This document shows positions 42,997 through 52,252 of a stretch of 64,000 bases of DNA, piece by piece. The notes under the pieces were generated by a model that worked only from the letters and a program-made list of their open reading frames with translations, made no database searches and had not been told where the DNA came from. Position 1 is the first letter of the stretch; the number at the start of each line of letters is the position of its first letter. Source of the stretch: Bacteroidota bacterium (GTDB lineage: Bacteria; Bacteroidota; Bacteroidia; Bacteroidales; UBA10428); contig CP065006.1 in the NCBI GenBank assembly GCA_016699695.1, forward strand, positions 930,001 through 994,000, read 5' to 3'. The position numbers and the translations under genes are program-made.

Positions 42997-43932
42997 TTAA
43001 AAAATAAAATTTGAACTTATCGATTTGTACTTGTAAACCTTGTTAATGACATCGGCAAAAAGGTCTGCCACCGAAATCACTTTTACTTTGTCGGAGTGTC
43101 CACGAAGTGGAATGGTATCGGAAACCACTACTTCTTTGATAACCGATTTATCGATGCGTTCATAGGCGGGGCCAGATAATACAGGGTGGGTAGCCATCAC
43201 ACGCACACTGGCTGCACCTTCGTTCATCATCATGTCGGCCGCAAGGCATACTGTTCCGGCTGTGTCAATCATATCGTCAACTATTACAATATTCCGGCCA
43301 GCCACATCGCCAATAATACGCATTTCGCCAATGACATTGGCTTTTTTGCGCGATTTGTAGCAAATAACCATGTCGCTGTTCAGAAAGCGGGCATAAGCAT
43401 TGGCCCTTTTCGAGCCACCCATATCAGGTGCTGCAATTACAAGGTCTTGCTCAAGGCTTTTCAAATAGGGCACAAACAAAGAGGAGGCATAAAGGTGATC
43501 TACCGGCACATTAAAGAATCCTTGTATTTGGTCGGCATGCAAGTCCATAGTCATAATGCGGTCTACGCCGGCACTGGTAAGGAGGTCGGCAGCTAATTTG
43601 GCCCCAATCGAACAGCGAGGGCGGTCTTTTCTATCCTGACGTGCCAATCCAAGATAAGGCATTACAGCTACTACTTTGTAAGCGGAGGCCCTTTTGGCGG
43701 CATCAATCATCAATAGTAATTCCATCAGGTTGTCCTGAGGTGGAAAAGTTGATTGCACAATAAACACAATACACCCCCTTACCGACTCATCATAAGCAGG
43801 TTGAAACTCACCGTCGCTGAATTCCAGCACTGAACTTTTTCCAAGTTCTGATCCGAAACTATTGGCGATTTTTTCTGCCAGGTATGCTGAGGAACGACCG
43901 GCAAAGAACTTAATAGGGGCTTTGTTTTTCAT
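42997..43932 (-). CDS. prs: Ribose-phosphate pyrophosphokinase (PRPP synthetase)
   Basis: 311 residues from the ATG at 43932, the normal length; an extension to 44121 reads into engB and lacks family resemblance. Prs makes PRPP from ribose-5-phosphate and ATP. It has FFAGRSSAYLAEKIA near the start, SDGEFQPAYDESVRG, the YLGLARQDRKDRPR flexible loop, TMDLHADQIQGFF, and the PRPP-binding VIVDDMIDTAGT. The minus-strand TACTTTTG at 43971-43978 is a likely -7 element. Confidence 0.94.
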   Translation of the reverse strand: MKNKAPIKFFAGRSSAYLAEKIANSFGSELGKSSVLEFSDGEFQPAYDESVRGCIVFIVQSTFPPQDNLMELLLMIDAAKRASAYKVVAVMPYLGLARQDRKDRPRCSIGAKLAADLLTSAGVDRIMTMDLHADQIQGFFNVPVDHLYASSLFVPYLKSLEQDLVIAAPDMGGSKRANAYARFLNSDMVICYKSRKKANVIGEMRIIGDVAGRNIVIVDDMIDTAGTVCLAADMMMNEGAASVRVMATHPVLSGPAYERIDKSVIKEVVVSDTIPLRGHSDKVKVISVADLFADVINKVYKYKSISSNFIF

Positions 43933-43970
43933 TTCGCGAAGTGAATTTACGACAAGCTTTTTTGGCGCAG

Positions 43971-43978
43971 CAAAAGTA
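43971..43978 (-). promoter_or_regulatory. prs promoter -7 element
   Basis: Minus-strand TACTTTTG fits TAnnTTTG exactly, 38 bp before the prs ATG. No -33 TTTG at the expected spacing, so moderate confidence only. Confidence 0.4.
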
Positions 43979-44029
43979 AAAAATATCTTATCAAAATCTA
44001 AAGTTAAGATTAAAAATACAGCATAATAT

Positions 44030-44641
44030 TTATGCCCCGCTCGTAAAGTGGGTTTGATTGGCTTGTCCGATAAAATCAAGAATTTCTGAAAGGCCGGTTC
44101 CCTTTTCGGCTGAGGTAACAAAAATCCGAGGTAATTCCTCCCAGTTTTCTGTTAACTGCGCTTTGTATTCAGTCAAGGCTATTTCAAGCTGGTTGGCTGA
44201 TAATTTATCTGATTTGGTAAACACCAATACAAATGGAACTCCTGTTTCAGCAAGCCATGTAATGAACTCCGTATCGGGCTTTAAGGGCGGGTGCCTGCTA
44301 TCGATCAGCAAAAAGAGGCACATCAGGCTGGCACGTTCGAGCAGGTAATGGCGAATGAGCTTGTCGAATGCTTCGCGGTCTTTTTTCGATACCTGTGCAT
44401 AACCATAGCCAGGTAAATCGACCAGGTACCAGGTGTTGTCGACATTGTAATGGTTGATAAGTCTTGTTTTTCCTGGTTTTGCTGAGGTAAGGGCAAGATT
44501 TTTTCGTCCGGTAAGCGCATTGATTAATGAGGACTTACCAACGTTTGACCGGCCCACAAAAGCATACTCGGGTTTACCGTCTTCGGGGCATTGTTCGGTT
44601 TTCGAACTGCTTTTCAGGAACTCAACACTGTTTATTTTCAT
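44030..44641 (-). CDS. engB: Ribosome biogenesis GTPase YihA/EngB (YsxC)
   Basis: 203 residues. GTPase motifs: P-loop GRSNVGKSSLIN (30-41), G2 Thr in KPGKT, G3 DLPGYG, G4 TKSDK and G5-like TSAEKGTG. EngB is needed for late 50S subunit assembly. The gene overlaps the 3' end of manA by 4 bp (ATGA), so the two are translationally coupled. Confidence 0.94.
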   Translation of the reverse strand: MKINSVEFLKSSSKTEQCPEDGKPEYAFVGRSNVGKSSLINALTGRKNLALTSAKPGKTRLINHYNVDNTWYLVDLPGYGYAQVSKKDREAFDKLIRHYLLERASLMCLFLLIDSRHPPLKPDTEFITWLAETGVPFVLVFTKSDKLSANQLEIALTEYKAQLTENWEELPRIFVTSAEKGTGLSEILDFIGQANQTHFTSGA

Positions 44642-45630
44642 TCTCCAGGATTTCCGATATAAACCTCCAGCAACTCGGCTGCCGGAGAAGCATAAATATA
44701 ATAGTGGCCAATTTCGGCTGGCACCATCACGGTCTCGCCTTTTTCTATTGGGGTGCGTACTTTGTTATCGGTTACAATTTCGGCCTTGCCCGACACACAA
44801 AGGTAAATAACAAAAGAGTCTATTTCGTGCATGTCGCGCTCAAGGGCATCGTTCAGTTGAAGCAGATTAGTTTGGAAATAGGTGCAATCAACAAGTTCTG
44901 TGGCAGTGTTTGACTTCTTTTTATAAGGTGTTTTGTATTCCTTCGAAAACGAAAAATCGATGGCATCCAATGCCTGAGCAGTATGGAGTTCGCGTGCAAT
45001 GCCTTTTTCGTCGCGCCGATCGAAATCGTAAATACGATAGGTGATATCGGAGGTCTGCTGTATCTCGGCTACCAGACAGCCCTTGCCTATTGCATGAATA
45101 CGTCCGGCGGGTATAAAATACACATCGCCCAGCTGCACACTGTCACGATTCATAATATCGAGTACCTGGTTGTTTTGAAGCTTATCGAGGTAGATGGTTT
45201 TATCGACCGCCTGGTTAAATCCTACCAGCATACGTGCATCGCTGTCGGCCTGAACCACATACCACATCTCTGTTTTTCCAAACGATTGATGCCTTTCGGC
45301 TGCCAGGGCATCGTTGGGATGCACTTGAATCGATAAATCGTCACTGGCATCGATGTATTTAATCAGTAATGGAAACTGGTTGCCGAATTCCTCAAAAACC
45401 CTCTGGCCTACCAGGTCGCCCATATACACATCAATTAGTTCATCGAGGCTGTTGCCGGCCAGAAAACCGTTAGCTACCTCCGATATATCGCCTTCCACAC
45501 CAGAAATTTCCCAGCTTTCGCCCGATTTTTCAGTAGCCTCCTTTTTATGCAATAAGTTTTTTAATTTTGATCCTCCCCATATCTTGTCTTTAATAATGGG
45601 GCGAAACCTTAATGGGTATAATTCATTCAT
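44638..45630 (-). CDS. manA: Type I phosphomannose isomerase / class I mannose-6-phosphate isomerase
   Basis: 330 residues, the short bacterial form. It interconverts fructose-6-phosphate and mannose-6-phosphate, feeding GDP-mannose and surface glycans. The zinc-cupin motif IQVHPNDALA (about 100-109) and the GRIHAIGKGCLVAEIQQTSD segment with the other ligands (about 175-194) are present, as are an N-terminal PLRFRPIIKDKIWGG and the IEKGETVMVPAEIGHYYI region of the second cupin. It is first in a pair with engB and has a promoter match of -33 TTTG, N17, -7 TATTTTTG. Confidence 0.92.
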   Translation of the reverse strand: MNELYPLRFRPIIKDKIWGGSKLKNLLHKKEATEKSGESWEISGVEGDISEVANGFLAGNSLDELIDVYMGDLVGQRVFEEFGNQFPLLIKYIDASDDLSIQVHPNDALAAERHQSFGKTEMWYVVQADSDARMLVGFNQAVDKTIYLDKLQNNQVLDIMNRDSVQLGDVYFIPAGRIHAIGKGCLVAEIQQTSDITYRIYDFDRRDEKGIARELHTAQALDAIDFSFSKEYKTPYKKKSNTATELVDCTYFQTNLLQLNDALERDMHEIDSFVIYLCVSGKAEIVTDNKVRTPIEKGETVMVPAEIGHYYIYASPAAELLEVYIGNPGE

Positions 45631-45679
45631 TTGTATTTTTTCAAGGTTTTACTGAGAAAGTTCATGTTATCGTTTTCTG

Positions 45680-45718
45680 TAAATTTGCTCAAAAATAGCT
45701 AAAATAGACCAAACCAAA
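45680..45718. promoter_or_regulatory. Divergent promoters of manA-engB and the exonuclease gene
   Basis: Minus strand: TTTG (45715-45718), 17-bp spacer, TATTTTTG (45690-45697), 60 bp before the manA ATG. Plus strand: TAAATTTG (45680-45687) is an exact TAnnTTTG match 43 bp before the exonuclease ATG, but lacks a clear -33 element. The two -7 elements are separated by 2 bp, so RNA polymerase could not occupy both at once. Confidence 0.5.
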
Positions 45719-45730
45719 CCCTTTAATTTC

Positions 45731-46483
45731 ATGTACCAATCCATTCCGCTTAAGCAAATTCTTTTCATTGACATCGAAACTGTACCACTTTACGAAAATT
45801 ATTCCGAAGCACCTGCCCGCTACAAGGAATTCTGGGAGAAGAAATCGAATCAATTCCGTGGAGACGAATCGCCGGAAACGGTCTATGCCCGTGCCGGTAT
45901 ATTTGCCGAGTTTGGGAAAATTGTGTGTATCTCAGTCGGCATTGTTACCGGCGAAACTCAAAATCCAGGATTCAAACTAAAGTCTTTTGCCGGCGATAAT
46001 GAGGTAGATATTCTCAGTTCATTTATCGATTTACTCCTGCGCCTGGAAAAAAAACATCCGGTGTATCTGTGTGCGCACAATGGCAAGGAGTTCGATTACC
46101 CCTATCTTTCCAGGCGCCTGCTTATCAACGCCCTGCCTTTGCCCGAAACACTCAACAATGGCGGTAAAAAACCATGGGAAATAAAACATCTCGACACCTT
46201 GGAATTGTGGAAATTTGGCGATTATAAGCATTACACCTCGCTCGACCTGCTTACCTATGTATTTAATATCGATAGTCCCAAGGCCGAAATTGATGGAAGT
46301 CAGGTAGCGCGCGTATTTTATATCGAAAAAGATATTGAAAAAATAAAAAGGTATTGCGAAAACGATGTAATAGCCCTGATGCAGATTATGATGCGATACC
46401 AGGGCAGGCCTTTAATAGCTCCGGAGTTTATTCAGCGAAGCAATATCGAGGTCATTGAAGGAAATTCAGCACATCCTGAATAA
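45731..46483 (+). CDS. DEDD-type 3'-5' exonuclease (PolB-exonuclease-like, ribonuclease H fold)
   Basis: 250 residues. Exonuclease motifs: Exo I FIDIETVPL (D14/E16 region), Exo II LCAHNGKEFDYPYLSRR (Asp) and Exo III RYCENDVIALMQIMMRY (Asp), the DEDD set of metal ligands. It resembles the predicted 3'-5' exonuclease family related to PolB proofreading domains, found as a stand-alone protein across Bacteroidota. Its biological substrate is unknown. Its last 32 bp overlap the convergent hydrolase gene. Confidence 0.85.
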   Translation: MYQSIPLKQILFIDIETVPLYENYSEAPARYKEFWEKKSNQFRGDESPETVYARAGIFAEFGKIVCISVGIVTGETQNPGFKLKSFAGDNEVDILSSFIDLLLRLEKKHPVYLCAHNGKEFDYPYLSRRLLINALPLPETLNNGGKKPWEIKHLDTLELWKFGDYKHYTSLDLLTYVFNIDSPKAEIDGSQVARVFYIEKDIEKIKRYCENDVIALMQIMMRYQGRPLIAPEFIQRSNIEVIEGNSAHPE

Positions 46484-47249
46484 ATCTTTCCGGCTCCTCG
46501 GAATGAAGCCAATGCCCGCAATTTTCATAAGTAATTATTTGCGAACGGGGAAATACATCGCGTATGCTTTCTACATCTTCCTGCGAAATATAATCCGATT
46601 TACCTCCCCGAAGAAACAGGGTTGGAACATAGCTCTGCGCCCCCATTTTCACTGGTGGTGCTGCATCGATAATGCTTTCAAGAGCATCGGCTAGGGTTTT
46701 TACATTGTGTCTCCAGAAAAACGAATGGTTTTTACCACGCGCGAGGTTTTTAAGGAGAAATCGGCGTATGGAGGTGTCGGTAATTTTTTCAGCAAAATAG
46801 GCTTCAATCTCATCGCGTCGTGTTGCTTTGTCGATGGGGGCAGTGAGGTAGCGCTCCAGTACCATTTGATGAAAGGAAACATTCTTTTGGAAGGCTTCGA
46901 GTCCAAGATAAGAATAGGGAGAGATATCGACACAAATTAGTTTTTTTACCAACAAGCCATGTTGCAGGGTAAAAGTAATGGCAGTTTTGCCACCCATGGA
47001 ATGACCAATCAGTACAAAATTTTCGAACTTCAGTTTGTCCGTAAATTCTTTCAGGTCGGCCGACATGGCATCGTAGTTGTGCAAGGGAGTGTGCGCTGAG
47101 TTACCATGGTTGCGCTGATCGACCAGGTAAACAGTAAATTGCTGCGATAGCGCCTGGGCAATGTTCATCCAGTTGTCGCCCATGCCATAAAGCCCGTGCA
47201 GTATCACAAGGGGTGGCCCCTGGCCAATGGATTTATAAGAAAGCTCCAT
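46452..47249 (-). CDS. Alpha/beta hydrolase (YbfF-like esterase)
   Basis: 265 residues. Alpha/beta-hydrolase fold with oxyanion motif ILHGLYGMGDNW, nucleophile Ser84 in GHSMGGKTA, acid around GGKSDYI and catalytic His in NCGHWLHSE. It resembles the YbfF-type esterases; the substrate is not known. The start is joined to the end of pdxJ by a shared base (TAATG), implying co-translation. Its 3' end overlaps the exonuclease gene by 32 bp. Confidence 0.88.
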   Translation of the reverse strand: MELSYKSIGQGPPLVILHGLYGMGDNWMNIAQALSQQFTVYLVDQRNHGNSAHTPLHNYDAMSADLKEFTDKLKFENFVLIGHSMGGKTAITFTLQHGLLVKKLICVDISPYSYLGLEAFQKNVSFHQMVLERYLTAPIDKATRRDEIEAYFAEKITDTSIRRFLLKNLARGKNHSFFWRHNVKTLADALESIIDAAPPVKMGAQSYVPTLFLRGGKSDYISQEDVESIRDVFPRSQIITYENCGHWLHSEEPERFIQDVLNFLQ

Positions 47250-47962
47250 TATTTCAGCTGCTGCAAATAGAGTTGAATAGTTTTTTCGAGCCCGTAGTAC
47301 AAAGCATCGGAAATGAGCGCATGCCCGATCGAAACCTCAAGTAGACCAGAAATCTGCTCGCGAAAATATTTCAGGTTAATCAGACTCAGATCATGGCCTG
47401 CATTTAAGCCCAGGCCAAATTCGCGGGCTATTTGGGCTGCATTGATAAAGGGTGCCACTGCCCATTCCTTGTTCTTATCGAAATGCGATACATAAGGTTC
47501 GGTATAAAGTTCAACCCTTTGGGTGCCTGTTAGAGCAGCTCCTTCTATCATTTCAGGTTCGGTGCCAATAAAAATAGAAGTACGTATCTGGTTGCGCTGA
47601 AATTCTTCAATAACTTCCCGAAGAAACTCTTTGTTTTTTATCGTATCCCATCCCTGGTTAGACGTAAGTGCTTCAGGCGGATCGGGTACAAGTGTAACTT
47701 GCGTGGGTTTTACCTTTGTGACCATTTCAATAAAATCGCGCGAGGGGTAACCTTCTATATTGAATTCGGTAAGGACCACTTTTTTTAAATCCAACACATC
47801 TTGCCTGGTAATATGCCGGCCATCTGGCCTGGGGTGCACTGTGATTCCCTGAGCACCAAATTTTTCGCAATTGATAGCTGCTTCTACTACATTGGGTATG
47901 TTACCCCCTCTGGCATTCCGGATTGTGGCAATTTTGTTTATATTTACACTTAATCGGGTCAT
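47249..47962 (-). CDS. pdxJ: Pyridoxine 5'-phosphate synthase
   Basis: 237 residues from the ATG at 47962, the canonical TRLSVNINKIATIRNARGGN start; the extension to 48031 overlaps the neighbouring gene and was rejected. PdxJ condenses 1-deoxyxylulose-5-phosphate with 3-amino-2-oxopropyl phosphate to make pyridoxine phosphate. It has GITVHPRPDGRHI, the NIEGYPSRDFI segment, LVPDPPEALTSNQGWD and LNAGHDLSLINL with catalytic residues. It is followed directly by the hydrolase gene. Confidence 0.95.
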   Translation of the reverse strand: MTRLSVNINKIATIRNARGGNIPNVVEAAINCEKFGAQGITVHPRPDGRHITRQDVLDLKKVVLTEFNIEGYPSRDFIEMVTKVKPTQVTLVPDPPEALTSNQGWDTIKNKEFLREVIEEFQRNQIRTSIFIGTEPEMIEGAALTGTQRVELYTEPYVSHFDKNKEWAVAPFINAAQIAREFGLGLNAGHDLSLINLKYFREQISGLLEVSIGHALISDALYYGLEKTIQLYLQQLK

Positions 47963-48021
47963 AGGAATAGATTGTGAAGAATTTGTAAAAGTACTAGTAT
48001 TTTTTTTGATAACTTCGGTAC

Positions 48022-48687
48022 ATGCTGGCAAAAGATTTAATATCCGATATTGTTCCCGCCCTTAAAACCTCCGACAGTGGACAGAAAGCATTGTATTGGA
48101 TGGATATTTTCCGTATTTCGCATTTGCCCATAGTCAACAACCAGGATTTTTTAGGGCTCATTTCTGACAAAGATATTTACGACCATAACATGGCCGAGGA
48201 GCCAATTGGCAATCACAGTCTTTCCTTATTCAGTCCCTTTGTGTTGGCGGGTCAGCATATTTACGAAGTAATGGAACTGGCCTCGGAATTGCAATTGACA
48301 GTGATTCCAGTGCTCGATGAGCAGAATAAATTTCTGGGGTTAATTACCCTTACCGATCTGCTGCATTATTTTGCCGATGTTTCAGCACTTAAACAGCCTG
48401 GAGGCATTATTGTGCTGGAGTTGAATGCGAACGATTACTCACTTTCGCAAATAGCTCAGATTGTAGAAGGTAACGATGCAAAGATACTTAGCTGTTACAT
48501 TACAAGTTCCATTCAATCGACCCGTATGGAAGTAACATTAAAAATTAACCGAAAAGAAATAGGGGCCATTCTGCAAACATTTTTCCGCTATAATTACGAA
48601 GTAAAAGCTTCCTTTACAGACGAGAACGATTTGAATAGTCTTTATGAGAGCCGTTACAACCTTTTTATGAAATACCTGAGTATTTAA
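48022..48687 (+). CDS. CBS-domain protein with C-terminal ACT-like region
   Basis: 221 residues. Two CBS motifs (about 1-60 and 67-125: SHLPIVNNQDFLGLISDKDIY, TVIPVLDEQNKFLGLITLTDL) typically bind adenosyl nucleotides. The C-terminal part (about 135-215) looks like an ACT-type fold (GIIVLELNANDYSLSQIAQIVE...YKV-like strands). No catalytic domain. Its position between pdxJ and nadK is conserved in Bacteroidota, and a regulatory role is only inferred. It is divergent from pdxJ and 17 bp before nadK. Confidence 0.82.
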   Translation: MLAKDLISDIVPALKTSDSGQKALYWMDIFRISHLPIVNNQDFLGLISDKDIYDHNMAEEPIGNHSLSLFSPFVLAGQHIYEVMELASELQLTVIPVLDEQNKFLGLITLTDLLHYFADVSALKQPGGIIVLELNANDYSLSQIAQIVEGNDAKILSCYITSSIQSTRMEVTLKINRKEIGAILQTFFRYNYEVKASFTDENDLNSLYESRYNLFMKYLSI

Positions 48688-48704
48688 CATTTTTTTTCAG
48701 ACTC

Positions 48705-49595
48705 ATGAAGATTGCCCTATTTGGAAAACAATACGAACCCTCCTTTCATCAGACTATTTGCGAATTGCTCCAAAGATTGCAGCACAACGGAGTTGAAATT
48801 TCAGTTTACGAACCCTTTTATCAATTTATCTTACAGCACGACAAGGGTTTGAATATACCTTGCTCTTTATTTTCCAGGCCTGAAGAGTCTCCGAATGAAG
48901 TTGATTTTTTTATCAGTATTGGAGGCGATGGTACTTTTCTTGAAAGTATGCTCTACCTGAAAAGTTCTACCATTCCGGTAATCGGGCTTAATTCCGGCCG
49001 GTTGGGTTTTCTTGCCAACATTAGTAAAGACGAGATTAGCAAAGCCCTCGATTGTATTTTAAATGGCGAATATAAAATAGAATACCGAAGTTTACTGAGG
49101 GTTGAATCGGAAATGGAATTATTTGGCGGCTATAATTTTGCCCTCAACGAGGTCACCATCCAGAAAAACGACTCCTCGCTTATTTCTATCGATGCATGGC
49201 TCGACGATGAGTTTTTAAACACCTACTGGACCGACGGCCTTATTGTTGCAACACCTACCGGATCAACAGCTTATTCATTAAGTGTGGGCGGTCCTGTTGT
49301 AGTGCCAGGTTCAGATAACTTCATTATTGCACCCATTGCCTCGCACAACCTTACAGTGAGGCCTATAGTGTTTCACGACAGCACACTTATAAGGCTGAAT
49401 GTAAAAACCCGGGGAAATTCGTTTCTGGTTACGGTGGACAATCGTATACAAAAAATGACCTCAGACCAGGCAAGCATAATAGTGCGTAAATCGAAATTCG
49501 AATTGCAAATGTTACGTTTGCCCTTTAATAATTACTATTCAACCCTGCGTAACAAGCTGATGTGGGGAGCCGACAAGCGCAATTATGCAGGTTAA
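48705..49595 (+). CDS. nadK: NAD kinase
   Basis: 296 residues. It phosphorylates NAD to NADP. Motifs: GGDGTFLESM (73-82), GLNSGRLGFLANI, the NE/D-rich ALNEVTIQ, and the TPTGSTAYSLSVGGPVV motif. The Asp of GGDG is the catalytic acid. It is the second gene after the CBS-domain protein and begins the envelope cluster (DUF6089, uppS, bamA). Confidence 0.95.
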   Translation: MKIALFGKQYEPSFHQTICELLQRLQHNGVEISVYEPFYQFILQHDKGLNIPCSLFSRPEESPNEVDFFISIGGDGTFLESMLYLKSSTIPVIGLNSGRLGFLANISKDEISKALDCILNGEYKIEYRSLLRVESEMELFGGYNFALNEVTIQKNDSSLISIDAWLDDEFLNTYWTDGLIVATPTGSTAYSLSVGGPVVVPGSDNFIIAPIASHNLTVRPIVFHDSTLIRLNVKTRGNSFLVTVDNRIQKMTSDQASIIVRKSKFELQMLRLPFNNYYSTLRNKLMWGADKRNYAG

Positions 49596-49672
49596 TGCAG
49601 CTATATTTGGGTATTTTTTTGAAAATCAATGTGTATAAACTATTTTTAACCATTCAAACTGCCGTTGAAATT

Positions 49673-50464
49673 ATGCGCATGCATTTTAAAAACCTATTGG
49701 CGATTTTATTTTTAGGCTTGTTATTGGCTACTCAAAATGCCGATGCACAGCGTTGGAAGCTTATGCGCTATCATGTAGGTGCAGGTTTTGGCCCCACACA
49801 AGTTTTTGGAGATATAGGAGGAGCTGCTGACGAAAACAACTGGTATGGTTTAAAAGACCTTAGTATAGACGAAACCAGTTTAGCCTATCATATCAATGCG
49901 GGATTTAAAATCGATAATCGTTTCGCAGTCAAATCGAACCTGACCTATGCCAGCGGCAAAGGCTCTGATGCAGGAACACCCAACGAACGTGGGCGGAGCT
50001 ATAAGGTGAATTTTATTGAATTCAGTGGCCAGGCCGAATATTATTTTCTTTCCGAAGATCCTCGCTTGCGCAGTGCAGCGGTGTTCGACAAAAAGGGGAT
50101 GATAAATAACTTTTCTACTATCAGCGCTTATGGTTTTGCAGGTTTGGGTCTTACTTATTCCATGGCCAGCCACGAAAAAGGAACATACATGCCCGATGCC
50201 GACAGCTACAAAGAAACAAACCTCGCACCTGTAATACCCTTTGGTGTTGGCGTAAAGTATGTAATCGACAAGCGTTGGTTTATCGGAGCCGAGTTTGGAT
50301 ACCGCTGGGCGATGAACGATTATATCGAAGGCTATAGCCAGTTAAAAGGCTCCAAACACAACGATATGTATTATTTCTTGTTATTGACTGCCAACTACCG
50401 CATAAAAACAAGCCGCAGGGGTATACCTACCATACTGGACCGAAAAGTAAGATATAGTTTGTAA
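49673..50464 (+). CDS. DUF6089-type outer-membrane protein (first copy)
   Basis: 263 residues from the ATG at 49673 (Met3, at 49679, is equally possible; the reading from 49562 overlaps nadK). Signal peptide LAILFLGLLLATQNADA then QRWKLMRYHVGAGFGPTQVFGDIGG. The mature protein is a small beta-barrel (FIGAEFGYRWAMNDYIEGY, YYFLLLTANYRIK). DUF6089-type proteins sit next to uppS and bamA in many Bacteroidota and have no known function. Confidence 0.75.
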   Translation: MRMHFKNLLAILFLGLLLATQNADAQRWKLMRYHVGAGFGPTQVFGDIGGAADENNWYGLKDLSIDETSLAYHINAGFKIDNRFAVKSNLTYASGKGSDAGTPNERGRSYKVNFIEFSGQAEYYFLSEDPRLRSAAVFDKKGMINNFSTISAYGFAGLGLTYSMASHEKGTYMPDADSYKETNLAPVIPFGVGVKYVIDKRWFIGAEFGYRWAMNDYIEGYSQLKGSKHNDMYYFLLLTANYRIKTSRRGIPTILDRKVRYSL

Positions 50465-50809
50465 CGAAATATTGGAGATACTTCCAGCTTGGTTTTTCAA
50501 TTTTCTTCCGCTCCCAAAAACTTCTTAGAGCTATTTATTTATAGGTGATCCGATGGATTCCTCATCTCAATCTTTCCTAAATACTATCCTTTAATCTTAA
50601 GAAAGCAAGAAGAATATGTATCAGGGGCACTTAACTTTTTTTATGATAAACAATGAAAATTATTGATCCTGAACGCTAAAAAGCCGGATAAAATCGTTTA
50701 TAATTGCGCTAACTCTTGGCTTGGATGAAATAATTAAACTTTCGGCTTAAAAAAACGAAAAAACAAGAAAAATGCATTCATCCAATACCCAGGAATCAAA
50801 CCATCTTGA
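50465..50809. other. Intergenic gap with no gene seen
   Basis: 345 bp between the two DUF6089 genes. AT-rich, with no open frame showing a recognisable protein, no clear hairpin terminator and no tRNA. It probably contains the promoter for the uppS-bamA run, but no good -33/-7 pair stands out. Confidence 0.5.
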
Positions 50810-51472
50810 ATGAAAAGATATTTGTTTACCATTGTTTTTATTGTCTTGACAGCCAGTGCTTTTTCTCAAAGGAAGTCGGATATAGGTATTTATGGAGGAG
50901 CTACATTTTACCTTGGCGAAGTGAATCCGGAAAAGATTTTTTATAACCCCGGTTATACCTTTGGCGCGCTTTATAGGTACAATTTCAACCCAAGATATTC
51001 TCTTCGTATTAAAGCAGCCTATGCACACATGAGTGGCAGCGACAACGATTTTGATAAAGTTGTTGTAGGACGCAACCCTACGACCTTTTCAACCGGATTG
51101 ATTAACCTGGCCTCTCAGGTAGAATTTAATTTTATCCCCTACCTCACTGGCGATAAGAATTACGACTGGACCCCTTATGTATTCGGGGGTGCCGGCTATT
51201 CGGTAATTTTATCCAGTTCAGCTACTACCAATGTTTCGGCGAACAGCCACTTGGTGATACCCTTTGGTGCAGGAGCCAAAATAAACTTTACTTCCAGACT
51301 GAGTGGTGGGGTGGAATGGACTTTCAACAAAACCTTTACAGACCGTATCGATGGCGTAATTCCACCCACCGGAACTTCAACTTTAAGTAAAAACGACTGG
51401 TATAATTTCGCGGGGCTTTTTATTACCTATAAGTTTTTTAAATTTGCAGCCGATTGTCCGGTATACGATTAG
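50810..51472 (+). CDS. DUF6089-type outer-membrane protein (second copy)
   Basis: 220 residues, signal peptide YLFTIVFIVLTASAFS then QRKSDIGIYGGATFYLGEVN. A barrel pattern with ALYRYNFNPRYSLRIKAAYA, PYVFGGAGYSVILSSS, GAGAKINFTSRLSGGVEWTF and FAGLFITYKFFKF. The ATG is 11 bp before uppS in sequence order, and the end overlaps no neighbour. It is related to the gene at 49673; such paralogue pairs next to uppS are usual in the phylum. Function unknown. Confidence 0.78.
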   Translation: MKRYLFTIVFIVLTASAFSQRKSDIGIYGGATFYLGEVNPEKIFYNPGYTFGALYRYNFNPRYSLRIKAAYAHMSGSDNDFDKVVVGRNPTTFSTGLINLASQVEFNFIPYLTGDKNYDWTPYVFGGAGYSVILSSSATTNVSANSHLVIPFGAGAKINFTSRLSGGVEWTFNKTFTDRIDGVIPPTGTSTLSKNDWYNFAGLFITYKFFKFAADCPVYD

Positions 51473-51482
51473 TGATGCAATT

Positions 51483-52244
51483 ATGATAAATAAAGAAGAG
51501 CTTGAGAAGGAGAAATTGCCGGGCCATATAGCCATTATTATGGATGGCAATGGTAGGTGGGCACGCAAAAAAGGAAATCCACGGGTTTTTGGCCACAAAA
51601 ATGGAGTAGCTGCTGTACGCGATACGGTAGAGGCTTGTGCCGAATTAGGTATCCAATACCTGACTTTATATGCCTTTTCAACAGAAAACTGGAACCGTCC
51701 CCGAACAGAAGTCGATGCACTCATGACCTTGTTGCTGACTACAATTAATAAAGAAACCAAGACCTTGCTTGAAAATAATGTTCAGTTGTTGGCCATTGGA
51801 GATTTAAGTGCGCTGCCTGCACGGGTATCCCGTCAACTGGAAGAGGCTATCGAAAAAACCAGGAACAACACTGGCTTAAGGCTCGTATTGGCGCTCAGTT
51901 ACAGTGCACGTTGGGAAATTGTGGATGCAGTGAAGAAAATAGTCGAGAAAGCCAACAAGGGACTAATAAAAGCAAGCGATGTGACCAACGATTTATTTGC
52001 CAGACATCTTACAACCTCAGAAATCCCCGACCCCGAGCTGCTTATCCGCACAAGCGGCGAAACACGCATCAGTAACTTTTTATTGTGGCAACTTGCTTAT
52101 TGCGAATTGTATTTCACTGAAACCCTCTGGCCCGATTTCAGAAGAGAGCATCTTTATAAAGCCATTGCCGATTTTCAATGCCGCGAGCGTCGTTTTGGAA
52201 AGACCAGCGAACAAATTATTCAGGGTGTTAATGCAAACAGTTAA
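51483..52244 (+). CDS. uppS: Isoprenyl transferase (undecaprenyl diphosphate synthase)
   Basis: 253 residues from the ATG at 51483. Makes the C55 lipid carrier of peptidoglycan and surface glycans by cis-prenyl transfer. Catalytic Asp21 lies in IIMDGNGRWA, followed by YLTLYAFSTENW and the C-terminal IPDPELLIRTSGETRISNFL and WQLAYCELYFTETLWPDF motifs. It lies 10 bp after the second DUF6089 gene and 8 bp before bamA. Confidence 0.95.
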   Translation: MINKEELEKEKLPGHIAIIMDGNGRWARKKGNPRVFGHKNGVAAVRDTVEACAELGIQYLTLYAFSTENWNRPRTEVDALMTLLLTTINKETKTLLENNVQLLAIGDLSALPARVSRQLEEAIEKTRNNTGLRLVLALSYSARWEIVDAVKKIVEKANKGLIKASDVTNDLFARHLTTSEIPDPELLIRTSGETRISNFLLWQLAYCELYFTETLWPDFRREHLYKAIADFQCRERRFGKTSEQIIQGVNANS

Positions 52245-52252
52245 GAATTAGA

